Shown: positions 8,942 to 17,670 of the stretch, in pieces
Layout of the letters: every line of letters begins with the position of its first letter
How positions within the stretch are numbered: position 1 is the stretch's first letter
NCBI RefSeq assembly: GCF_900099895.1
Contig: NZ_FNDY01000022.1
Coordinates: forward strand, 1-64,000
From: Paenibacillus naphthalenovorans
GTDB taxonomy: Bacteria; Bacillota; Bacilli; Paenibacillales; NBRC-103111
DNA length: 64,000 bases
Direction: 5' to 3'
Notes under the pieces: generated by a model
What the model saw: only the letters and a program-made list of their open reading frames with translations
Database searches by the model: none
What the model was told of the DNA's origin: nothing
Translations under genes and position numbers: made by a program

Positions 8942-9718
8942 CTATTTTTTATTCAACAGCCGATAGGCGATCTTATCGAACAAACGCGGGAACAGCTGGT
9001 ACAGCTTCACTCCGAAGGCCGCCATAAACGGTATGTTCACTTCCGGCGTCCGGCGTTTGATCGCCGTGAGCACTCTCTGAACCACCTGCTCCGGCTTTAG
9101 CATAAACCATCTGACGTTATTCACGTATTGTCCGGTAGGGTCGGCCCGGTCGAAGAACGGTGTGTCAACCGGTCCCGGATTGATCGCGGTCAGATGAACG
9201 CCGGTACCGACAAGCTCCTGCCGCAGACAGTTAGTGAAGCCCAGCACCGCATGCTTTGAGGCCGAATATCCGCTGGATTTGGCCGATCCGATCTTACCGG
9301 CCATAGAAGCAATATTCACGATATGTCCGCTGCCCTGCTTCAGCATGTGCGGCAGCACGGCCTTCGTACAGCGGACGACCCCCATGTAGTTGACGTCCAT
9401 CATGCTCTCGATCTCGGACAAATCCGCATGAATAAAGGCTTCGAACACGCCGTATCCGGCATTATTGATCAGAATGTCGATACGTCCGTGCTTGGCGATC
9501 ACCCGTTCCATCGTCCCGGCCACCTGTTCCCAGGAAGTCACGTCAAGCACATAAACGCTGTGCGAACCGTTGATGTGAGAGGCGATTTCCACCAGCTTTT
9601 TCTCCGAACGCGCCATCAGAACCGGAATTGCGCCCAGAGCGGCCAGCCTCTGCGCCATCATAGCCCCTATACCGCTCGAAGCGCCGGTAATCACCACGAT
9701 TTTGCCTTGAAAGTCCAT
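8942..9718 (-). CDS. Short-chain dehydrogenase/reductase (SDR) family oxidoreductase
   Basis: 258 aa classical SDR: cofactor loop TGASSGIG (11-18), NNAG (~85-88), catalytic S138, Y151 and K155 (YSASK), and PGPVDTPF after the active site. The absence of an early Arg/Lys after the Gly loop, together with MARSE, leaves the NAD(H)/NADP(H) preference open. The hydrophobic C-terminus (GVKLYQLFPRLFDKIAYRLL) resembles the YqjQ/DltE-type subgroup that may associate with membranes. The substrate is unknown. It follows cheX but is separated from it by a terminator. Confidence 0.88.
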   Translation of the reverse strand: MDFQGKIVVITGASSGIGAMMAQRLAALGAIPVLMARSEKKLVEIASHINGSHSVYVLDVTSWEQVAGTMERVIAKHGRIDILINNAGYGVFEAFIHADLSEIESMMDVNYMGVVRCTKAVLPHMLKQGSGHIVNIASMAGKIGSAKSSGYSASKHAVLGFTNCLRQELVGTGVHLTAINPGPVDTPFFDRADPTGQYVNNVRWFMLKPEQVVQRVLTAIKRRTPEVNIPFMAAFGVKLYQLFPRLFDKIAYRLLNKK

Positions 9719-9759
9719 TGTATGTATGCCCCCTTAGCACACCTGCTTGACATTGAAAG

Positions 9760-9815
9760 AAAGAAAAAAGCGAAAGCTCTTCACGGCCCGTACGGTCCGG
9801 AATGAAGCCTTCGCT
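9760..9815 (-). terminator. Intrinsic terminator of cheX
   Basis: On the minus strand AGCGAA/TTCGCT and GCTTCA/TGAAG.GC pair around a GC-rich loop, followed by TTTTTTCTTTC. Confidence 0.75.
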
Positions 9816-9859
9816 ATCAGCTTACACGTAATTTAGCTATCATTTCAACTGCATGATCA

Positions 9860-10318
9860 TTAAGCAATCAGCACTTGAATGTCCAATTCCCCGATCCCAT
9901 CCATAATAAGCGGAATGGTGAGCGCTCTCTTTGCATCAAAGCCTGCCGCGTTCGCGGATTGCATCAGCTTTGGCGGCGTAATGTCTACGCGTACCCCTTG
10001 ATTGTATAACATCGTACTGGCATTGCCGCTGATCATATTGCCGAGCTCCGATATGGCACTTTTGCTCATATCATCCATCTCGGTAATGAGAAAGCCTCCC
10101 ATCATTGCGGAAACGACTTTCAACGCCACTTCTTCGTGAAGCCCGAATACGATGTCTCCTTCCATCTGCCCGGTCATCCCGATTTGAATCCAGATGTAGT
10201 TTTCAACAAGTTTCACTTCCTTGATGCCGAGCTGACCGGTGGACGGCCGGATATTGGCGACTTGCTCAATAACGATTCTAGCCGATTCCAAGAACGGATT
10301 GATAAGCTCTGCCTTCAT
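9860..10318 (-). CDS. cheX: Chemotaxis protein CheX (CheC/CheX-type CheY-P phosphatase)
   Basis: 152 aa. It dephosphorylates CheY-P to end or adapt chemotactic signalling; cytosolic. The catalytic E-x-x-N signature is seen as SELGNMISGNAS. Only one such motif is present, which fits CheX (CheC has two). The length matches the family. It stands alone, away from any flagellar operon. AAAGGAG lies ~12 nt upstream of the ATG, slightly far. Confidence 0.88.
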   Translation of the reverse strand: MKAELINPFLESARIVIEQVANIRPSTGQLGIKEVKLVENYIWIQIGMTGQMEGDIVFGLHEEVALKVVSAMMGGFLITEMDDMSKSAISELGNMISGNASTMLYNQGVRVDITPPKLMQSANAAGFDAKRALTIPLIMDGIGELDIQVLIA

Positions 10319-10475
10319 AACATTAATGGTCTCCTTTTTTCGGCAATTTTCTTCGAAATCATAGGACTTTTTTCGTTACTTCATTATACCCAAAGCAGTA
10401 CGATAAGTATAGAATAATGTCCTGTTTCGTGTGAAAATTCACAATTTATAGCCGATTAGACTCAGGAATTTAGTT

Positions 10476-10928
10476 TCATTCCACGATTTCATCCCATCCG
10501 TAGCTGTCATAGAAGACACCATCAAGCACATTGCGGATCGCCTTACGCACATGAGGGATCGTGTCATCCGGCAGCCGATCCAATGGAAACCATCCCATTT
10601 CGGAGCATTTATCCGGCTCCTTGTTCACCGGTTCCCCTTCCCACCGGTTCACCTTAAGAAAGAAATCGATCCACTCTCCCTTATCCGACAGCCGATGCAT
10701 GACGCAGGCTACCTCCAAATCCTCCGGGCTTAGTTTTATGCCGCTTTCTTCCTCCGCTTCCCGCACCGCCGCACGCTTGACTTCCTCGTTTCCGTCCAGC
10801 TTCCCGGCAACCAGACTGAGTTTTCCGTCCTCATACCCTGTATTGGACCGTCTCAGCATCAGAATTTTCCCATTCCGTATGAATAACATATATACTGCAC
10901 TGTTGACTTGAAACCATGGTTTGCTCAT
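10476..10928 (-). CDS. Nudix hydrolase
   Basis: 150 aa. The Nudix box is intact: G-KLDGN-E, seven residues, REAEEESGI, matching Gx5Ex7REUxEExGU, so it hydrolyses a nucleoside diphosphate linked to another moiety with Mg2+. The substrate cannot be assigned, though the AVYMLFIRNGKILMLRR start suggests an 8-oxo-dGTP or NDP-type pocket. The ATG at 10928 has GGAGG 6 nt upstream, so the in-frame GTG five codons earlier is rejected. Confidence 0.88.
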   Translation of the reverse strand: MSKPWFQVNSAVYMLFIRNGKILMLRRSNTGYEDGKLSLVAGKLDGNEEVKRAAVREAEEESGIKLSPEDLEVACVMHRLSDKGEWIDFFLKVNRWEGEPVNKEPDKCSEMGWFPLDRLPDDTIPHVRKAIRNVLDGVFYDSYGWDEIVE

Positions 10929-11161
10929 AAGCTGCCTCCACACCGATGTTCATTGCCATTACCGAACAGGACCTGCCGAACATCCATTTTTATCTCGAAT
11001 CGCTTGATCCAATCCTTCCGCGTTCTACAGTGTATGATGACCTCGCTTGGTCGTCCAGCCCAAATCGTTTGAACCCTACCGCCCCTATTTCATTCCATCG
11101 TCCGAATGCTATAAGGTTCCCCAAAATTCACTTCATGTCATGCTTGAACGGGAGGATTGGT

Positions 11162-11668
11162 ATGCTGCAAAAAACACATAGCGCGGCCGGACTTGTAGCC
11201 GCTGAGCTTGTGATCGTTTATCATGAGGGTTCCTTTTGGTCCTGGGAAGCCGCAGGAGCTCTACTGCTGGGCTGTTTGGCCGGCCCTTTGGCTGATGTCG
11301 ACAAGCAGGGATCGACGATGGCCAAGCTGCTTTTCCCCGTGTCCGCTCTGCTGCGGCTTCTCAACGTGCGCCATCGGACAATGACGCATTCCATTGTCTT
11401 TATTTTGACATTAATGGTGCTTTCTCTTCCTTTATCACCATTATATCATGCCGTTTTCATCGCCGCCTATTTATCGCACCCGCTCATCGACTTGTTCAAT
11501 GAACAGGGAGTTCATTTATTTTGGCCGCTCAAAGCGAGGGTCCGCCTGCTTCCAAAATTTTTGGCAATTGATACGGGCTCGACCAGCGAAACGGTATTTC
11601 GGTGGATGCTTCTTGCCGTCGGGATATGGCTTCCGGTTTCTGCGATCGGCTTTCCCCGCCTATTTTAG
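11162..11668 (+). CDS. YdjM-like (DUF457) membrane-bound metal-dependent hydrolase
   Basis: 168 aa, several membrane segments. Family hallmarks: an early GLVAAEL helix, AGPLADVDKQGS with acidic residues, VRHRTMTHS and YLSHPLIDLFNEQG, the His/Asp ladder thought to bind metal. The B. subtilis and E. coli homologues (YdjM/YbcI group) are poorly characterised membrane proteins, often LexA-regulated in E. coli. The ATG at 11162 is chosen because GGGAGG lies 6 nt before it; the open frame runs 216 nt further upstream without a better site. Confidence 0.8.
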   Translation: MLQKTHSAAGLVAAELVIVYHEGSFWSWEAAGALLLGCLAGPLADVDKQGSTMAKLLFPVSALLRLLNVRHRTMTHSIVFILTLMVLSLPLSPLYHAVFIAAYLSHPLIDLFNEQGVHLFWPLKARVRLLPKFLAIDTGSTSETVFRWMLLAVGIWLPVSAIGFPRLF

Positions 11669-11676
11669 CGTGAAAT

Positions 11677-11728
11677 GAAAAATAGCTGCCCGTGGGCTAA
11701 CACCCGCATGGCAGCTATTTTCAGTTTT
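11677..11728. terminator. Bidirectional intrinsic terminator
   Basis: AAAATAGCTGCC and GGCAGCTATTTT close a long stem with an inner GGG/CCC pairing, with A/T tracts on both sides. It separates the convergent YdjM-like gene and namA and overlaps the namA stop. Confidence 0.85.
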
Positions 11729-12747
11729 TAATACGCTCTTTCGTACTGCTTTGGCAGCTCCGGCTGGCCGGATACGGCCTGAATCGCATGAATTGCCCAA
11801 TAAGGATCGCGCAGCATGCCGCGGGCTACCGCGATCAAATCGGCATCGCCGTTAGCGACGGTCGCTTCCGCCAGCTTCGGATCTTCCAACAGACCGACCG
11901 CGATGACCGGAAGGCCAAGCGCTTGCTTGAAGGCGCGCGCCATCGGAACTTGATAGCCCGGATAATTTCCCGGCTTTCTTTGGCCTGCAGGCCCTTCCCC
12001 GCCGCTCGTAATATGGAACACATCCACTCCGGCTTCTTTGTACCTTTGGCCGATCTCAAGGCTGTGATCCAGATCGTAGCCTCCATCGATGTATTCGATT
12101 GCCGAGATTCTCATAATAAGCGGCATATGCTCCGGAATGACGCTTCTGATCGCTTGAACGACTTCCACACCGAACTTCGCCAAATCACGGCCGTACTCAT
12201 CACTGCGGTTGTTGATGGCCGGAGAATGAAACTGATGGATCAAATACCCGTGGGCACCATGGATTTCGATCGTGTCCACCCCGGCTTCAACGGCCCGTCT
12301 GGCGGCTTCCCGGAATTTCACGACCATTTCCTTGACTTCCCCGGTTGACAGAGCCCTCGGCTTCTTAAATCGGGGACTCACCGGAATGTCGGAAGGTCCT
12401 ACAGGTACCTCCGCATCCTCCGCTTTGCGCCCGGCATGGGCGATTTGAATTCCTATTTTGGCGTTATATTTATGTACTTCGTCAATAATTCTTCTGAACG
12501 CAGGAATCTGGTCGTCGGACCATAATCCGAGGTCATAGTCTGTAATGCGGCCATCCGGCTCCACATCGGTCATCTCCATGATGAGAAGCCCCGCTCCTCC
12601 AACGGCTCTGGAAACGTAGTGGACAAAGTGCCAGTCGTTCGGGGCACCGTCTTTTGCGGTAACGGAGTATTGACACATCGGCGGCATGACGATTCTGTTT
12701 TTTAATTCCAGGCTCTTTACGGTAAAAGGAGTTGATAACACAGCCAT
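11728..12747 (-). CDS. namA: NADPH dehydrogenase NamA, old yellow enzyme family
   Basis: 339 aa FMN enzyme reducing activated C=C bonds and nitro compounds with NADPH. It carries the YqjM-type signature MPPMCQYS with C25 and Y27 tuning the flavin, HAGRKA in the active site, EIHGAHGYLIHQFHSP with the substrate-binding histidines, and SGGEGP plus AVGLL in the phosphate-binding end of the barrel. Length matches the thermophilic-like OYE class. AAAGGAG is 9 nt before the ATG. It is likely used in xenobiotic or electrophile detoxification. Confidence 0.93.
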   Translation of the reverse strand: MAVLSTPFTVKSLELKNRIVMPPMCQYSVTAKDGAPNDWHFVHYVSRAVGGAGLLIMEMTDVEPDGRITDYDLGLWSDDQIPAFRRIIDEVHKYNAKIGIQIAHAGRKAEDAEVPVGPSDIPVSPRFKKPRALSTGEVKEMVVKFREAARRAVEAGVDTIEIHGAHGYLIHQFHSPAINNRSDEYGRDLAKFGVEVVQAIRSVIPEHMPLIMRISAIEYIDGGYDLDHSLEIGQRYKEAGVDVFHITSGGEGPAGQRKPGNYPGYQVPMARAFKQALGLPVIAVGLLEDPKLAEATVANGDADLIAVARGMLRDPYWAIHAIQAVSGQPELPKQYERAY

Positions 12748-12889
12748 AAATGATTGCTCCTTTGCACAATGTGGTTTTATGACAATAGTACCCCAAATGG
12801 ATATTATTTACAACTCTTGGGACCGTTTGGGATTCGGTTGAACAAGGTTGAACGATATAAGTAGGCCGTATTGGACATTCCTCACACTT

Positions 12890-13822
12890 TTATGGTGTGA
12901 ATACCACATCGGCAAGCAGCTCGTAGGAACGCAGCCGCTTGCGATAATCGGGTACCATGGTGACGATGAGAAACTCATCCGCGTCGTACATACTGCTGAA
13001 TTGTTCCAGCTTCGCTTTCACTTGCCCGGGAGTTCCCGCGAGCAGCTTTCGTTCGAAGTGTGCACTCTCCTCTTCTGCAGGGCCTTCCGGTCTAAACCAT
13101 GCATTCGCCTTGACCGCTAGGCTTTGGGCCTCCTCTTCCGTGTCGGCGCAAATGACGCCCACGGCCACGATGATCCGGGGTTCCTGGGAAAGATGCGAAG
13201 GCTTGAACTCCCGTCTGTAAGCCGACAGCACCTCCACTCCATCCTGGTCGCTCATGAACTGTCCGAAAACATAACCTGTACCGAATTCGGCCGCATACGA
13301 GGCGCTTTTGCGGTTCGTGCCGAGCATCCAGACTTCCGGCGGGAGGGGCGGAGTCGGCCGTGCCTTAACAGAATGGCCTTCAAGCTGATAATGGCCGGCC
13401 AGCAATTCCGACAAAGCCTGAATTGTTTCCGGAAGAACGCTGACATTTTCCAAAAAATTGCCGCTCAATGCGATACTGACGTGCGCTGAGCCGCCGGGAG
13501 CCCGCCCGATGCCCAAATCCATTCGTCCGGGATACAGGACAGCCAGCATATGAAAAAGTTCCGCCACTTTGATCGGCTTGTAATGAGGAAGCAGCAGCGC
13601 TCCCGAGCCTAACCGGATCCGCTGTGTGCGGGCGCCGATATGGGCTAACAGCACCTCCGGCGCAGTGCACGCGAGCCCCTCCATATCATGATGCTCGGCT
13701 GCCCAATAACGGCAGTAGCCCAGCCTTTCCGCCGTACGAGCAAGCAGCGCCGCCTGTTCCAAAGCTTGTACAGAGTCGGCACCCGGAAAGACGGGAACAA
13801 GATCCAACACGCTAAGCTTCAT
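12890..13822 (-). CDS. LLM-class (luciferase-like) flavin-dependent oxidoreductase
   Basis: 310 aa TIM-barrel flavoprotein of the bacterial luciferase superfamily (MsnO8-type group). Recognised from LSVLDLVPVFPG, ERLGYCRYWAAEHHDM, RIRLGSGALLLPHYKPIKVAE, GRMDLGIGRAPGG and the C-terminal GTPGQVKAKLEQF. It probably uses FMN or F420-type flavin to oxidise a small molecule; the substrate is unknown. The ATG at 13822 (MKLS) is preferred over a GTG three codons earlier, which sits in the Shine-Dalgarno-like AAGTGGG. Confidence 0.88.
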   Translation of the reverse strand: MKLSVLDLVPVFPGADSVQALEQAALLARTAERLGYCRYWAAEHHDMEGLACTAPEVLLAHIGARTQRIRLGSGALLLPHYKPIKVAELFHMLAVLYPGRMDLGIGRAPGGSAHVSIALSGNFLENVSVLPETIQALSELLAGHYQLEGHSVKARPTPPLPPEVWMLGTNRKSASYAAEFGTGYVFGQFMSDQDGVEVLSAYRREFKPSHLSQEPRIIVAVGVICADTEEEAQSLAVKANAWFRPEGPAEEESAHFERKLLAGTPGQVKAKLEQFSSMYDADEFLIVTMVPDYRKRLRSYELLADVVFTP

Positions 13823-13950
13823 GAAACCCACTTCTCTCTATGTGTATTGCTTACACTTCATCATATCAAAAACAGCCCTAAACCGGAAAACCATGTTTTG
13901 CGGGTTTCCAATAGGATTAATCTGTATGAATAACGCCGGGTTTATACGAA

Positions 13951-13982
13951 GCGGTACAGACCATAAAGACCCCGTACCGCTC
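13951..13982. repeat. Imperfect inverted repeat between the LLM and AKR genes
   Basis: GCGGTAC and GTACCGC flank a 16-nt loop that itself can pair GGGTC with GACC. No clear T-run follows on either strand, so it is a hairpin of unknown role, possibly a weak terminator for the aldo/keto reductase gene. Confidence 0.35.
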
Positions 13983-14027
13983 CGCCTGACGGCGTTGCAA
14001 GCGCGAGGTCTTTACTCTTCAAGCCGA

Positions 14028-15005
14028 TTACGGCATTTTTCGTCCTCTGGAGCTCACATACAGAGAATACCATTCTTCCCGGGACAGGCTTACCTGTAAG
14101 GCTTCGGCGCTGGCCTGAATGCGCTCGGGCCGGATCGTGCCCAGTACAGGCTGGATGCCTGCCGGATGGCGCATCAGCCATGCCAATACGATGGCTTCCG
14201 GAGCAGTCCCTTTCCGTTCTGCCATTTCCCGGACAAGGGCGGCGGTCAGACGAACCGATTCCGGTTGATTCTCCGGCTCCCGGCCGGTGAATACCCCCTT
14301 GGCCAACGGACTCCAGGCTTGAATTTGAATTTGCTCCATCCAGCAAAACTCGATCGTCCCTTCAGGAAACGATACTTCGGCGCCCTCCTGCTGGTTCACC
14401 AGCACACCGGCTTCAAGCCAATCCAGCTTGGCCAGGTTCAATTCCAATTGGTTCACAAGCAGCGGCGCATCCAGATGCGACTGGAGAAACCGGATTTGCG
14501 CCGGGCTCATGTTCGATACGCCAAAGCCTTTCACCTTCCCGGCCTGCTTCAGCTTGCTGAAAGCGTCGGCCACTTCTTCCGGTTCCATTAAAGGGTCCGG
14601 CCGGTGCAGCAGCAGAATGTCGAGCGACTCGACGCCAAGCCTGCTTAAGATCCCGTCCACGCTGGAGAGGATGTACTCCGCAGAGAAATCGTATCTTGCC
14701 GGGCGGCCGGTGCCTTCGTCGAACCGGATGCCGCATTTGGATTGCAGCACCATCTGCTCCCGAAGCCCGGGACGTTCCCGAAGCACCTGGCCGAATACCT
14801 GCTCCGCTTTACCATAGGCGTAAATATCGGCATGATCGAACATGGTGATGCCGGCGGCAAGAGCCGTTTCCACCGCAGCGTGTGCCTGCTTCAAATCGTC
14901 CGCGGTAACCGGATTGCGGTTCCAGCCTCCGCCAAATCCCATACATCCCAGCACCAGACGGCTGGCGGGAATGCCCCGTTTTTGCAATGGAATGGTTTTC
15001 TTCAT
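14028..15005 (-). CDS. Aldo/keto reductase
   Basis: 325 aa NADPH-dependent reductase. The tetrad is visible as D and Y in TMFDHADIYAYGKAEQVFG, K in LQSKCGIRF and H in LLLHRPDPLM. GFGVSNMSPAQI and the C-terminal GTIRPERIQASAEALQV cofactor motif place it in the YdhF/YtbE-like general oxidoreductase group. MKKTIPLQKRG at 15005 is the natural start although GGGAGG is 12 nt away; an in-frame extension upstream has no family-like sequence. Confidence 0.88.
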   Translation of the reverse strand: MKKTIPLQKRGIPASRLVLGCMGFGGGWNRNPVTADDLKQAHAAVETALAAGITMFDHADIYAYGKAEQVFGQVLRERPGLREQMVLQSKCGIRFDEGTGRPARYDFSAEYILSSVDGILSRLGVESLDILLLHRPDPLMEPEEVADAFSKLKQAGKVKGFGVSNMSPAQIRFLQSHLDAPLLVNQLELNLAKLDWLEAGVLVNQQEGAEVSFPEGTIEFCWMEQIQIQAWSPLAKGVFTGREPENQPESVRLTAALVREMAERKGTAPEAIVLAWLMRHPAGIQPVLGTIRPERIQASAEALQVSLSREEWYSLYVSSRGRKMP

Positions 15006-15156
15006 ATCTAATGTCGTCCTCCCTGAGTTCCGTCCACTTTCACTTTCAATTTCATCATCAGCGCAGTCATCAACTCTAAAAGGATGGTACCAAGATGAAA
15101 TCAGGTCTGTCAACCGTTGGAACAAGCGGTACATCCTGCTTTAACTCCGCTTTGGA

Positions 15157-15196
15157 TTAAGAATGATTTAAGATTTTAACCAAAGGACCGTTAAGA
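15157..15196 (+). promoter_or_regulatory. Direct repeats upstream of the response regulator (candidate operator)
   Basis: TTAAGA occurs at 15157-15162, 15168-15173 and 15191-15196, i.e. 11 and 23 nt apart. Repeats in phase with the helix at ~11 nt are the usual binding pattern of OmpR/PhoB-family regulators, so this may be an autoregulatory site (inference). It lies ~85-120 nt before the start codon. Confidence 0.45.
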
Positions 15197-15279
15197 TTTA
15201 TCGGGTAGAATGAAACATGTTATGATGATCTCGGAATCACGCCTGACAAAACTTTGGATATAAAGGAGGCCTCTTAACC

Positions 15280-15972
15280 ATGGCTCAACATACGATTCTT
15301 CTGGTCGATGATGAAAAAGAAATTATAGATCTGCTGGAAATTTACTTGAAAAATGAAGGCTTCCGTCTTCTCCGGGCTGCGAACGGATTAGAGGCTTTGA
15401 GCATCCTGCAGAAGGAAGAGGTCGACCTTGTCGTGCTTGACATTATGATGCCGAAGATGGACGGAATCGAGGCCTGCCTCAAAATACGTGAGCAAAAAAA
15501 CATGCCTATCATCATGCTCTCCGCCAAGAGTCAGGATATGGACAAAATTCTCGGCCTCAGCACAGGGGCCGACGATTATGTATCGAAGCCCTTTAACCCG
15601 CTGGAGCTGATCGCCCGAATCAAATCCCAGCTTCGCCGGTATACGCGGCTGAACGTGGCGCTGCCCAACAAAGACCATGAAATCGAGGTGGACGAGCTGA
15701 CGATCAATACGTTGACCCATGAAGTGAAGGTGGACGGAAGAGAGGTTCGGCTGACGCCGCGTGAATTCGCCATACTTGAGCTGCTTGCCCGTCATCGGGG
15801 TACCGTATGGAGCATCGAAAAAATCTATGAATCCGTTTGGAAGGAAGCCTATCTCGATTCAGACAACACCGTCATGGTCCATATCCGCAAAATCCGCGAA
15901 AAGATCGAGGTCAACCCGAGAAAGCCCAAATTCATTAAAACCGTGTGGGGAGTGGGATATAAAGTTGAGTAA
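15280..15972 (+). CDS. OmpR-family response regulator (VanR-like)
   Basis: 230 aa. Receiver domain 1-120 with phospho-acceptor D54 (VVLDIMMPKMDG), acidic pair in LLVDDEKE, conserved S81 and K103 (DDYVSKPF). C-terminal winged-helix DNA-binding domain with LTPREFAILELL and NTVMVHIRKIREKIE...FIKTVWGVGYKVE. The kinase gene overlaps its 3' end. Sequence style is that of VanR-type regulators, but no van resistance genes are nearby, so the target is unknown. A near-perfect AAAGGAGG precedes the ATG. Confidence 0.92.
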   Translation: MAQHTILLVDDEKEIIDLLEIYLKNEGFRLLRAANGLEALSILQKEEVDLVVLDIMMPKMDGIEACLKIREQKNMPIIMLSAKSQDMDKILGLSTGADDYVSKPFNPLELIARIKSQLRRYTRLNVALPNKDHEIEVDELTINTLTHEVKVDGREVRLTPREFAILELLARHRGTVWSIEKIYESVWKEAYLDSDNTVMVHIRKIREKIEVNPRKPKFIKTVWGVGYKVE

Positions 15973-17635
15973 CGCAGATAAAATGAAGCAGTCCCGCAAG
16001 CCGATCCTGGAGCGCTTTCCATTCACCTGGTTTCCGTTTACGCTGCTGCGCGGTCTGATTTTGTTCATCCTGGATTTGTTCCGGATGAGCCGAGAGCATG
16101 TCGAACGCAGCATACGGCTTCAGCTCGTACTGACCTTTGCGATTTGTCTTGGCGTAAGCACCCTTTTCTATGGCATCAGCTCCGCCTTGTTCGGACAAAT
16201 CAACAAAGGCACTGTCATCGACTACTCCCAAGGCATCAGACAAATCGATAGCGCAGCCCGCTCGCTGGTTCGCCTGCTGGAGCCGTCCTTTTCGGATGAT
16301 GAACAGATCGAAATGAGCAGCTTGCCGAGTCGCTCGAACGCTGCTGTGGAAATGACCGATCAGGAATCTGCGCAACCTGTTTCTGACGCCGATAACGAGA
16401 AGCAGCAGCAGAAAAAGCAGCAGGAGGAACGGCGCAAACGCAAGTTTATGGAAGATGTCCAGCATCTTTCTACCTATGAAAATTACAAAATCGTCATTAC
16501 CGATCTGGAAGGAAAGGTTATATTCCGCAGCGAGAACGCTCCTGAAACGTATATCGACGTTCACAAAGTGATTCGCAATGCCATGGAAACCCGCAACGAA
16601 GTCTCTCACAGACGTTCGGAAGTATCCAGCTTTTATCCGGTTACCTATGATAATCAAAAATCCTACTTGATCGTCTCCGGCATTCCGCAGCCGTCGATCA
16701 GCTACATCAAAGGACAGAGCCCGCTTTCGCTGTTGAGCGCCATCGCCGTATTCATCTTTCTTTTTTACTATTTGACACGAAAAAAAATGAGATACATCGA
16801 GGAGCTGGCCACCGGGCTGCGAATTATCGCGACGGGCAACCTGGATCACCGGGTGATCGAGCGTACGCGCGATGAACTCGGCTCGCTCGCCAAAGACATG
16901 AACTTGATGGTAGCCGATCTGCAGCATACAATAGAAGAGGAACGGCGGGCCGAGCGGTTGAAAAACGAGCTGGTGACGAATGTATCCCACGATTTGCGCA
17001 CACCGCTGACCTTGATCATCGGTTACCTGCGGCTTCTGCATGACAAGAATTACGAAACGCCCGAGCAAGCTGCAGGTTATGTCGCCATTGCTTACAGCAA
17101 AGCGGAGAAGCTGCAAGGACTGATCGAGGACTTATTCGAGTATACCAAGCTTACCCACCAGGACGTTCCCATGCATAAGCGGGAAGTCGCCATCAATGAG
17201 GTGCTGGAGCAGCTGCTGGAGGAGTATGTAACCCTCAGTGAGGAACAGCAGTTGACCCTCATCCGCAGCATTCCGCAGGAAAGACTCTCCGTGCGGATCG
17301 ACGTGGACAAGATGATCCGCGTGTTCGAGAATCTGCTCGGCAACGCCATCAAGTACAGTCCCAAGCCGGGGACCATTACGGTCGGAATGGCGAGGGAGCG
17401 GGATCATGTGCTGATTCGAATCAGCAACAAAGCGGACGCCCTTACCCGTGAGGAGCTGGAGCAGCTGTTCGACCGCTTCTACCGCGTCGACAAGGCCCGG
17501 ACCTCCGATACTGGAGGCTCCGGTTTAGGCCTTGCGATCGCCAGGAGCATCGTCGAATCGCATGACGGAACGATCTGGGCCGAATCGTCCGGCGGCAGCA
17601 TTCATTTTTATGTCAAACTAAAGCTGGAAACTTAA
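15965..17635 (+). CDS. Sensor histidine kinase (VanS-like)
   Basis: 556 aa from a TTG overlapping the regulator's stop by 8 nt; an ATG at 15983 is the alternative. A cytosolic amphipathic N-terminus is followed by TM1 (LQLVLTFAICLGVSTLFYG), an extracytoplasmic sensor of ~190 residues with an unusual Gln/Lys/Glu/Arg-rich stretch (around QQQKKQQEERRKRKF), TM2 (LLSAIAVFIFLFYYL), HAMP, HisKA with phospho-acceptor H in VSHDLRTPLTLI, and an ATPase domain with NLLGNAIKYSP and DTGGSGLGLAIA. It is a complete kinase expected to phosphorylate the preceding regulator. The charged periplasmic stretch suggests a cationic peptide, metal or envelope signal, which is speculative. Confidence 0.9.
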   Translation: MSNADKMKQSRKPILERFPFTWFPFTLLRGLILFILDLFRMSREHVERSIRLQLVLTFAICLGVSTLFYGISSALFGQINKGTVIDYSQGIRQIDSAARSLVRLLEPSFSDDEQIEMSSLPSRSNAAVEMTDQESAQPVSDADNEKQQQKKQQEERRKRKFMEDVQHLSTYENYKIVITDLEGKVIFRSENAPETYIDVHKVIRNAMETRNEVSHRRSEVSSFYPVTYDNQKSYLIVSGIPQPSISYIKGQSPLSLLSAIAVFIFLFYYLTRKKMRYIEELATGLRIIATGNLDHRVIERTRDELGSLAKDMNLMVADLQHTIEEERRAERLKNELVTNVSHDLRTPLTLIIGYLRLLHDKNYETPEQAAGYVAIAYSKAEKLQGLIEDLFEYTKLTHQDVPMHKREVAINEVLEQLLEEYVTLSEEQQLTLIRSIPQERLSVRIDVDKMIRVFENLLGNAIKYSPKPGTITVGMARERDHVLIRISNKADALTREELEQLFDRFYRVDKARTSDTGGSGLGLAIARSIVESHDGTIWAESSGGSIHFYVKLKLET

Positions 17636-17670
17636 GAAAAACCGGCTACACGATGCTCAGGAGGTTCAGA

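Noticed and set aside
15280-17635. Vancomycin-resistance (van) cluster
   Set aside because: Only VanRS-like regulators are present; no ligase, dehydrogenase or dipeptidase genes lie nearby.
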